Assembly (NCBI GenBank): GCA_937891325.1
Contig: CALAFU010000309.1
Span: forward strand, 1-18,409
Source: an uncultured Candidatus Melainabacteria bacterium
Lineage (GTDB): Bacteria > Cyanobacteriota > Vampirovibrionia > Gastranaerophilales > Gastranaerophilaceae
Length of the DNA: 18,409 nucleotides
Reading direction: 5' to 3'
The position numbers and the translations under genes are program-made. This document shows positions 5,844 through 12,325 of the stretch, in pieces. The number at the start of each line of letters is the position of its first letter. The first letter of the stretch is position 1. The notes under the pieces are model-generated. The model saw nothing but the letters and a program-made list of their open reading frames with translations. It was not told the origin of the DNA and did not search any database.

Positions 5844-6653
5844 TTACAACAAGCTCAATTGTTCAGTTTGTTGGTTCAAAATATTCTTCAAGAAAGATTT
5901 GCGATGATATTTTGTAATCCCATATTTTTTAATCGCTTCAATATGTTCTTTTGTCAAATAACCGGCATTTTTTGCCCAATTATACTGAGGATATTCCTCA
6001 TGAAGTCTTTGCATATATCTATCACGTGTAACTTTTGCCAACACACTTGCGGCAGCAATTGATGCAGATTTTGAATCGCCTTTTATAATATATTGTTGCG
6101 GATAATCATAGTTTCTGATTAGTTTATTTCCATCGACAATTGTTAAAATAGTATTGTCACCTTGAACTTGATTTCGTATCTCTTGTTCTTGAGACCCTGA
6201 AATAAATTCAGGGTGACATTGTGTTTCTTTTGGGTGACATTGAGAACCTTTCGTCATACCACTCTGCCGAATAAACGATTGATAATCATTTATGAGAGGT
6301 TGTTGCGGTATCTTTTTAACACCCTTATTTATCACATCTTCACAAGACAATTTCATTGCCCTTAGAGAACAATTCAAAATATTATATTTTTCTATATCTT
6401 CAACTTCAACACAAACGACTGAATTAATTGTGTTATTCAAAATCACGTCATAAAGTTCTTCTCTAACTTTTGCGCTAAGTTTTTTAGAATCATTCAATTT
6501 TGACAAATCTTTTGCAATTTCAAAATCGTTAATATGAACGGCAGCGGCAAAAACTCCACCAGCTGCTGGTCCTCTGCCTGCCTCATCTGTCCCAACAAGA
6601 AAATCAACATCAAAAGATTTATCAAATTCAAATATACAACTATTCGAGTTCAT
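5844..6653 (-). CDS. rnhB: Ribonuclease HII carrying an in-frame repeat insertion
   Basis: RNase HII removes ribonucleotides and RNA of RNA/DNA hybrids from DNA. The catalytic carboxylates are visible: GTDEAGRG with D23 and E24, IVDGNK with D174, and KGDSKSASIAAASVLAKVTRDR with D193. The end is typical: GYLTKEHIEAIKKYG..HRKSF. The spacing from D23 to D174 is 151 residues, compared with about 92 in E. coli. The extra residues lie at about 117-167, just before the strand leading to D174, and include QCHPEFISGSQEQEIRNQVQ, a direct translation of the dispersed palindromic repeat. No stop or frameshift results, so a 269-aa protein with a surface loop is expected. ATG at 6653 overlaps the rbgA end by 14 bp; no good ribosome binding site is visible, which suggests coupling. 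Confidence 0.93.
   Translation of the reverse strand: MNSNSCIFEFDKSFDVDFLVGTDEAGRGPAAGGVFAAAVHINDFEIAKDLSKLNDSKKLSAKVREELYDVILNNTINSVVCVEVEDIEKYNILNCSLRAMKLSCEDVINKGVKKIPQQPLINDYQSFIRQSGMTKGSQCHPKETQCHPEFISGSQEQEIRNQVQGDNTILTIVDGNKLIRNYDYPQQYIIKGDSKSASIAAASVLAKVTRDRYMQRLHEEYPQYNWAKNAGYLTKEHIEAIKKYGITKYHRKSFLKNILNQQTEQLSLL
6155..6218 (-). repeat. Dispersed palindromic element, copy 3, inside rnhB
   Basis: On the minus strand this reads TGTCA, hairpin 1 identical to copy 1 (CCCTGAA, TTTAT, TTCAGGG), TCTC, then a degenerate hairpin 2 (ATACGAAATCAAGTTCAAGG) and TGACA. Another TGTCACCC lies 20 bp before it (6238-6231). The whole foreign segment of rnhB, judged from the protein, covers roughly 6153-6305, so about 85 bp come in addition to the element itself. 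Confidence 0.85.
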
Positions 6654-7482
6654 CTAAAATGAATTTTCCTATCTTACCGTCTCTAAAGTTTTTCAAAATA
6701 TAAACAGCTGTTCTTGTAATATCAGGTTCAGCGTTTGAAACAATCCAATTACGGCTTTTTGCAATATTTTCCAGTGTTAATTCGTCAACCTTATAATATT
6801 CTTTTAGTTGTGTTTCATATTTTCTAGAAAGAATATTTAACAACTCTTGAGCGACAGTTTCGTTATCATAAGCGTTTTCAGAAACTGAATTTACAAACGC
6901 TAACTTTGTAGCAGCTTCTTGGTCGTCTTGGCGCATTGGGATAATCCCTGGAGTATCAAGCAAGTCAAGGTCTTTGTTAATTCTTACCCATTGTTGTTGA
7001 CGAGTTACGCCAGCTCTCGCACCAATTTTTGTTTTAGAAGATTTTGTTAATTTATTAATTACGCTAGATTTACCAACATTAGGCATGCCTACAACCATTG
7101 CACGAGCAGCACGACGTAAAAGCCCTTTTGCCATTTGCGCCTGAATTTTAGGTTCAGCCAATTCCAAAACTTTTTTTATAACTTGGTTTAAATCTTTTGC
7201 ACCTTTTGCATCAATAACCAAAACCGTGCAAAAAGTTTGTTCCTTAATCTTTTGAACAAAAAGTTTAAGTTCGTTTCTATCGGCTAAATCTGCCTTATTT
7301 AACAAAATTAGGCGAGGTTTCCCGCCTAATAATGTTTTGATATTATTGTATGTACTGCTAAACGGGATTCTTGCATCTAAAACTTCAATAACAACATCAC
7401 AAAGATTTAACTTTTCTTTTAGCTGTCTTTCAGCTTTTGCAATATGCCCTGGATACCAGTGAATGTGACTATCTTTTTTCAA
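6640..7482 (-). CDS. rbgA: Ribosome biogenesis GTPase RbgA (YlqF)
   Basis: The 280-aa product shows the circularly permuted GTPase order: MKKDSHIHWYPGHIAKAERQ at the N-terminus, DVVIEVLDARIPFSS, G4 NKAD at 62-65, then G1 GMPNVGKSS at 132-140, G2 around GVTR at 158-161, and G3 DTPG at 176-179, followed by a helical C-terminal domain. RbgA helps late assembly of the 50S subunit in Firmicutes and relatives. It overlaps rplS by 14 bp upstream and rnhB by 14 bp downstream; rplS-rbgA-rnhB is a well-known gene order, for example in Bacillus. Length is normal. Confidence 0.95.
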   Translation of the reverse strand: MKKDSHIHWYPGHIAKAERQLKEKLNLCDVVIEVLDARIPFSSTYNNIKTLLGGKPRLILLNKADLADRNELKLFVQKIKEQTFCTVLVIDAKGAKDLNQVIKKVLELAEPKIQAQMAKGLLRRAARAMVVGMPNVGKSSVINKLTKSSKTKIGARAGVTRQQQWVRINKDLDLLDTPGIIPMRQDDQEAATKLAFVNSVSENAYDNETVAQELLNILSRKYETQLKEYYKVDELTLENIAKSRNWIVSNAEPDITRTAVYILKNFRDGKIGKFILDELE

Positions 7483-7825
7483 TTTTTTCCTTAATACGAG
7501 TTGCTTTACCTGAACGTTCTCTTAAGTAGTATAATTTAGCACGTCTTACGTCACCTTTTCTTAATACTTGAATTTTATCAATTCTTGGTGAGTGAATTAA
7601 GAATACACGTTCAACGCCAACGCCTTGGAACACTTTTCTTACTGTAATTGTTCTGTTTAAACCAGCACCGTGTTCTTTAATGATAGTACCTTCAAATGCT
7701 TGGATTCTTTCTTTGTTACCTTCAACGATTCTTACGAATACTTTTACAGTATCACCAGGATTCATTTGTGGTAATTCTTCTTTTTTGAATTGTTTTTCTA
7801 ATTCATCAATAATCGGATTGTTCAT
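7469..7825 (-). CDS. rplS: 50S ribosomal protein L19
   Basis: The 118-aa product is a standard L19: PGDTVKVFVRIVEGNKERIQ, FEGTIIKEHGAGLNRTITVRK, GVGVERVFLIHSPRIDKI, RKGDVRRAKLYYLRERSGKA. L19 sits at the 30S-50S interface. I chose ATG 7825, because AAGGA lies 8 nt upstream; the in-frame TTG at 7831 would be only 2 nt from it. It is the first gene of the rplS-rbgA-rnhB operon and its end overlaps the rbgA start by 14 bp. Confidence 0.96.
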   Translation of the reverse strand: MNNPIIDELEKQFKKEELPQMNPGDTVKVFVRIVEGNKERIQAFEGTIIKEHGAGLNRTITVRKVFQGVGVERVFLIHSPRIDKIQVLRKGDVRRAKLYYLRERSGKATRIKEKIEKR

Positions 7826-7873
7826 TTTCAAATTCCTTTATATTCTTGTATTTATCTTCTTTTTAGGTTGCGA

Positions 7874-7901
7874 AATTTACAGGTGCCAAAGCCTGTAAAT
7901 T
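7874..7901 (-). promoter_or_regulatory. Leader hairpin upstream of rplS
   Basis: A perfect 10-bp inverted repeat, AATTTACAGG (7874-7883) with CCTGTAAATT (7892-7901), closes an 8-nt loop. It lies 48-76 nt upstream of the rplS ATG, in the divergent region before manC. Ribosomal protein genes often have autoregulatory leaders, and L19 leaders are described in Firmicutes and Flavobacteria; whether this is one cannot be told by eye. A candidate minus-strand promoter (TTGAAT 7931-7926, 17 nt, TAAGAT 7908-7903) would start transcription within the hairpin, which argues against it being a full leader. Confidence 0.4.
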
Positions 7902-7960
7902 AATCTTATGTAAAACATGATTGAAATTCAAGTGGTACTTTAATATTTGTTTATAATTGA

Positions 7961-8036
7961 GATTCTGAAACAAGTTCAGAATGACATTATGGTTTGTATT
8001 TTTCTTTATGTCACCCTGAATTTATTTCAGGGTCTC
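7961..8036 (+). repeat. Dispersed palindromic element, copy 4, as two swapped halves
   Basis: The right half comes first: GATTCTGAAACAAGTTCAG with AATGACA (7961-7986). Then 22 bp of unrelated sequence, then the left half TGTCACCCTGAATTTATTTC with AGGGTCTC (8009-8036). Each half keeps its own hairpin. The order is inverted compared with copies 1-3, as if two neighbouring elements had lost their outer halves. It occupies the manC upstream region; that 286-bp gap between rplS and manC holds no other gene. Confidence 0.8.
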
Positions 8037-8068
8037 TTTTCTTTTTTAGAAATTATTTTTCTTTTTTA

Positions 8069-8077
8069 TGCTATAAT
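8069..8077 (+). promoter_or_regulatory. Extended -10 promoter of manC
   Basis: TGCTATAAT (8069-8077) is a perfect extended -10 box (TGn TATAAT). No convincing -35 is present. Transcription would begin near 8084, leaving a short leader with AGGAG (8102-8106), 5 nt before the ATG at 8112. Confidence 0.65.
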
Positions 8078-8111
8078 TTTTCTACAAAGAGGAAGAAAAT
8101 TAGGAGAAATT

Positions 8112-9506
8112 ATGTACGGTTTAATATTAGCAGGTGGCTCAGGTAGCAGATTATGGCCTTTATCAAGAGAACTTTATCCAAAACAATTGTTGAATTTGAA
8201 CATGGAAAAAAGTTTGTTACAGGCATCATTTGAAAGACTTGCATGCTTTACTCCGTCAGAAAATATCATTGCAATTACTAACGCAAAACACATTTCTAAC
8301 GTTAGATATCAAATGCAATCTATGAGCAAAAAATCTCAAGTTTTAGCAGAACCGGTTGCTAAAAACACAGCTCCTGCAATTGCAGTTGCAACAAAATACA
8401 TCAAATCAAAGGCAAAAGAAGATGATCCTGTAATTTTGGTTGTACCTTCTGATCCTTTAATCAAAAATTTAGGCGCCTTCAAAACAACTGTTATGCGCGG
8501 TGAAAAACTTGCAAAAGAAGGCTACATTGTTACTTTTGGTGTAAAACCAACTTACCCTGAAACAGGTTACGGTTATGTAAACATCACAGATAAACAATTA
8601 GAAGGCGGTTATAAAGTTAAACAATTCGTTGAAAAACCAGATTCAGAAACAGCTAAAAAATACCTAGATGCAGGAACTTATTTCTGGAACAGTGGTATGT
8701 TTATGTTCAAAGCCTCTGTATTCTTAGAAGAATTACAAAGAACAAGCTCTGAAATTTACAACTTGTTAGACGAATTTGATTTTTCTAAATCAGAAGAAAT
8801 TCCATTCAACTCATTCGACAAAATGCCAAGCATTTCTGTTGATTACGCAGTAATGGAAAAATCAGACAAAATCGCGTTAGTAAAACTTGAAAGCGATTGG
8901 AACGATTTAGGTTCTTGGCAAGCTATTTACGACGTAAACGACAAAGACAAAAACGGAAACGTATTTATCGGAAACGTTATGGACGAAGACTCTAAAAACT
9001 GTTTAGTATATTCATCTTCAAAACTTGTTGCAACAGTAGGTTTGGAAGACACAGTAATTGTTGAAACAGAAGACGCAGTTTTAGCTTGCAGACGTGACAA
9101 CACTCAAGATGTTAAAAAGATTTATGAACATTTAAGACAAAATAACGATGATACTCACAAGGTTCACAAAACAGTTTACAGACCTTGGGGTTATTATTCA
9201 GTAATTTCTAGTGGTGAAGGGTTCTTAACAAAGAAAATTCACGTAAACCCTCATCAAAAATTATCTCTACAATCTCACAATCACAGAGCAGAACATTGGG
9301 TTGTGGCTTTAGGTAATGCAACTGTTATTCGCGGAGATGAAACTTTAAACTTGAAAGTTGGCGATAGCGTTGATATCGCAGTAACAGAAAAACATTCACT
9401 TCAAAACTTAACTGATGATGATGTAGAAATTATTGAACTTCAAATCGGTTCACCATTACTTGAAGAAGACATTGTTCGTTACGAAGATATGTACGGTAGA
9501 GTTTAG
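8112..9506 (+). CDS. manC: Mannose-1-phosphate guanylyltransferase / mannose-6-phosphate isomerase
   Basis: The 464-aa product has the bifunctional ManC/AlgA layout. The nucleotidyltransferase domain contains LILAGGSGSRLWPLSR at 4-19 with K24 (YPKQ), VPSD at 111-114, FVEKP at 172-176 and WNSGMFMF at 192-199. The C-terminal cupin isomerase domain starts near RPWGYYS at 357 and has LQSHNHRAEHWVV at 386-398 with the metal-binding His residues. It makes GDP-mannose from mannose 1-phosphate (and mannose 1-phosphate's precursor from fructose 6-phosphate) for glycan synthesis in the cytoplasm. ATG 8112 follows AGGAG and a clear promoter. The frame stays open 55 codons further upstream only because it crosses the palindromic repeat, so a longer start would be an artefact. 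Its stop overlaps the convergent gene by 4 bp. Confidence 0.95.
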   Translation: MYGLILAGGSGSRLWPLSRELYPKQLLNLNMEKSLLQASFERLACFTPSENIIAITNAKHISNVRYQMQSMSKKSQVLAEPVAKNTAPAIAVATKYIKSKAKEDDPVILVVPSDPLIKNLGAFKTTVMRGEKLAKEGYIVTFGVKPTYPETGYGYVNITDKQLEGGYKVKQFVEKPDSETAKKYLDAGTYFWNSGMFMFKASVFLEELQRTSSEIYNLLDEFDFSKSEEIPFNSFDKMPSISVDYAVMEKSDKIALVKLESDWNDLGSWQAIYDVNDKDKNGNVFIGNVMDEDSKNCLVYSSSKLVATVGLEDTVIVETEDAVLACRRDNTQDVKKIYEHLRQNNDDTHKVHKTVYRPWGYYSVISSGEGFLTKKIHVNPHQKLSLQSHNHRAEHWVVALGNATVIRGDETLNLKVGDSVDIAVTEKHSLQNLTDDDVEIIELQIGSPLLEEDIVRYEDMYGRV

Positions 9507-11643
9507 TTAATTCTATTTGTATGAGGTAAATTGCGTCTATTGACGTAAAATACATAACGTATTTTTTCGGTAATATCATTGAATGAAGTTACTTCTTCAA
9601 ATTTGTATTTTTCAGAAAATGTTTCTGTAAACTTACAAAGAGAAGTATACGTATGGTCGTTCGCCAAATCTGTTGGTACTATTTCATAGTCAACTCTTCT
9701 ATACATACAGTTATAATCTTTATTACGAGCTTTTGTAATTGGAGTTTTATAGAAATTCAAATATTGCCAATTATTAGGCGCGATAACAATATTATATTTG
9801 TCAAAATCCTCTTGGGCAGACTCCTCAATACTTTTAATATCAATATTATAACCGCGCAAATTCATCAATAAAAAGCGCAAAATTGGTTCTGGAGAATTTG
9901 GGAAAAAGACTATTCTATTATTTTTATCATTAAAATTATATTCAATTAACGCTTGCGCACGGCAAGTTTCATCATTGTTAGGTTCTTTTGAATCCCAATT
10001 TATACAATCCATCATATTTTGAAGTTCTGAAATTTTTGTCGGATTTTTTATAAAAGCTGGAAATATTTTATTAAAAGGTCTTGACCAAAGATGAGTGCTT
10101 ACGCATAAAAAATAGAAACAAGCAATCAAAATTATTAACCATTTAAAAATATTTTTATTGCTTGTTATATAACTAAGCGCAAAAATCGGAGCGCTTACAA
10201 ATATAAAGCAGTTTATAAATCTAACGTTAAACACCATAAATGCAATACTTGCAGACATTGTTACAAATGCTATAACAAACAAAATAGCAAAAAACCTATT
10301 CAATATAGTTTTTTTATTGCGCTTAAAAATAGGTTTTACTAACGAAATTATCAAACAAGGCAAGAATAAAAGAAAACCTAAAAGTCCGCACCCTGTCAAG
10401 GATTCAGCCAAAGTGTTATTCAAAACATTTTGATATTTTGCAGGAGAATAAACTCCGTCAGGCACACCTTGCAAATTCAAGGCAGTTAATAAATTTTGTT
10501 TTGTATGCAGTATAAATTCACCGACAGGATTTTCCCAATTTACCCCTGAAAAATCGAACAATAACCACATATGCTTAATTAAGTTTGCACAAAAACCTTT
10601 AAAACCATAAATATTTTTGTGAGATATTAATGCGCCATGAAAACCAAATATATTCTTAAAATCAAGATAGTTCAAAACATAGTTATAAGCTGAAAAAGCT
10701 AAGAAATTTACTGCACCAAAGCCGATAAATTTAAGTATATTTTTATAATTTTTGTACTTATAAGACAAGTAAACAAAGAATATTCCAACAGCTAAAACCA
10801 AAAATCCAGCCGAAGATTTTGTTCCAAGAGCTAACGCAAAGCAAAGCGATGCCATAATTATCGGAATTGTTTTATTTCCTTCAAACTACTCCAAAATAAA
10901 TATATACTTGCTGTTACCAACGATGCAACTATCAAATCAGTTTGCACGCTTGCAATTTGAACCATTATTCCTGATAAAGAACTTACGATAAAAAGCACCC
11001 ATAAGGTTCTGCGCAAAGAATATCCAATTAAGTTATGAAGGATTTTGTATAAACTTGTTATATACGCAAAATAAAATGCGAATGATAAAAAGCCCAAAAA
11101 TAAAACATTTTTAGTAAATAAAATTACCCAAGAATAAACTATTTCAGAATTTACAGGAAAAATTAAGGCTCTGATATCAATTGAAGGATAGTGATTTATT
11201 GTCGAATTCAAAACCCAAAATGCAGATCTTGCAACGTGATAAGACTTCGCATCACCGTCAGTAACGGTTGTTATAGAGCATAAAAAGAACGATACGGCTA
11301 TAAAAAATAGCCACGCTAACCCTAAAACAACTAGAGATTTGTCCAGCATTAATGCATTTTTAACCCTTTTTAAAAAGTCTTTTAGAGGTACATGCCAGCA
11401 AGGACGACCCTTTTTAGCCCAAATTGTAGTAATTATTACAAAAAATAGAAGATTTAAAGTTAAAAAAGGAAGCACCTTTAGCATTTTAAAAGGTGAAAGC
11501 AATTCCGCCGTTAAAATTACTTGAGCGAAGGCAATGACAACAAAATAGATGAAACCATTAGCAACATTCTTATTATCCAACATTGCCGAAACAAAATAGC
11601 TAGACAATAAAACAAGTGTTAATGAAATCAAAAAAAGTATCAC
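9503..11643 (-). pseudogene. GT-C-like membrane glycosyltransferase, split by one frameshift
   Basis: Two minus-strand frames, 11643-10858 (261 aa) and 10855-9503 (450 aa), together align end to end with the intact 712-aa neighbour at 12326-14464. The first ends YLFWSSLKEIKQFR; the second enters at ...TIPIIMASLCFALALGTKS, the counterpart of the neighbour's LFMSALCYAMAIGTKS. The shift lies at a run of four A on the coding strand (TTTT at 10870-10873); one more A would restore E-I-K-T-I-P-I-I-M-A. Otherwise no stops occur. The N-terminal part has DGDAKSYH (129-136) and HYPS..RALIFPVNSE, like GT-C loop 1 motifs; about ten membrane helices follow, then a soluble tail. The start is a GTG with AGGAG 7 nt upstream, 10 nt after the phosphatase-like gene. 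It could be a pseudogene, a phase-variable gene, a slippage-expressed gene or a sequencing error. Confidence 0.8.
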
Positions 11644-11653
11644 TTGTCATCTC

Positions 11654-12274
11654 CTAAAGAGGTTTGTAACCGGAATAAATTAAACTTGCCCAATCTTCAT
11701 AATAGCTAATTTGCGTAGCGGAAGCAGGTCTAATATAAATTTTGTATTGATTTTCCGCAGGAATATTTAATGCACTTTTTATTGCTGATTGAATTACAGA
11801 AGGGTGAGTTACAATAATAACCCTTCCTCTCAAATTCTTTTCAATAATTTCGTTAATAATCTTTCCAACACGTTCATTAAAATCATGAATAGCTTCACCA
11901 TTTTCAGGGCAAAAACCTAATGGATTTTGATGTAATTGGTCTAACATCTCCGGATATTTTTTTTCAATTTGAGAAAAACTCAAACCACTCCAAATACCGC
12001 ATTTTCTGTTATATAAAACAGGCAAAGTTTCAAAATCTTGTTTTAATTCATCAGCCAAAATTTCTGCACTTTGAACTGTTGCAAGCGAAGGACTTGCATA
12101 GATTTTGTTAGTTTTTAACCCTCTTTTTTTGATAAAATCAACAATTTTTTCTAACTCTAATTCACCATTTTCATTTAGTGGTGGATAATCTAATTTATCA
12201 GTTAATCTGTTATCTTCTGAATATATAGTTGAACCGTGTGCTATAAAAGTTATTTTACATTTACGTTTAAACAT
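11654..12274 (-). CDS. Histidine phosphatase-superfamily fold protein lacking key arginines
   Basis: The 206-aa product has the phosphoglycerate-mutase-like layout, but the expected RHG motif reads A12-H13-G14 (ITFIAHGST). The usual SPLxRAxxTA reads SPSLATVQSA at 61-70, so the second phosphate-binding Arg is Ala65. The usual W/E-G acid motif reads GIWSGLS at 93-99, without the Glu. The second histidine is kept (VTHPSV, H157), as are GEAIHDFNERV and the C-terminal beta strand. In the family the first His is phosphorylated and the arginines hold the phosphate, so activity is doubtful, and a binding or regulatory role is possible. I chose ATG 12274 with AGGGG 5 nt upstream rather than ATG 12295. 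Its stop codon overlaps the ribosome binding site of the downstream membrane gene, so both are probably co-transcribed. Confidence 0.8.
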   Translation of the reverse strand: MFKRKCKITFIAHGSTIYSEDNRLTDKLDYPPLNENGELELEKIVDFIKKRGLKTNKIYASPSLATVQSAEILADELKQDFETLPVLYNRKCGIWSGLSFSQIEKKYPEMLDQLHQNPLGFCPENGEAIHDFNERVGKIINEIIEKNLRGRVIIVTHPSVIQSAIKSALNIPAENQYKIYIRPASATQISYYEDWASLIYSGYKPL

Positions 12275-12299
12275 TTTTTCCCCTTTTGAATTCAAAACT

Positions 12300-12308
12300 A
12301 TTATAACA
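12300..12308 (-). promoter_or_regulatory. Extended -10 promoter of the phosphatase-like gene
   Basis: On the minus strand TGTTATAAT (12308-12300) is an extended -10 box; no good -35 is seen. A 10-bp palindrome AGTTATAACT (12318-12327) lies in the place of the -35 region and spans the stop codon of the upstream membrane gene; it could be an operator, but this is speculative. Confidence 0.5.
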
Positions 12309-12325
12309 CAATTAAACAGTTATAA

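Noticed and set aside
7826..7831. TTG start six bases upstream of the rplS ATG
   Set aside because: It would leave only 2 nt to AAGGA; ATG 7825 has an 8-nt spacing and gives the normal L19 N-terminus.
3829..8036. Palindromic repeats as a CRISPR array
   Set aside because: Copies are kilobases apart, lie in both orientations, have no regular spacers, and no cas gene is present.
7947..8111. Upstream extension of manC
   Set aside because: It crosses the repeat and precedes the TATAAT box and AGGAG of the real ATG at 8112.
9503..11643. Two separate genes for the split membrane protein
   Set aside because: Both parts align consecutively with one 712-aa paralogue, the second has no ribosome binding site of its own and would start in mid-domain.
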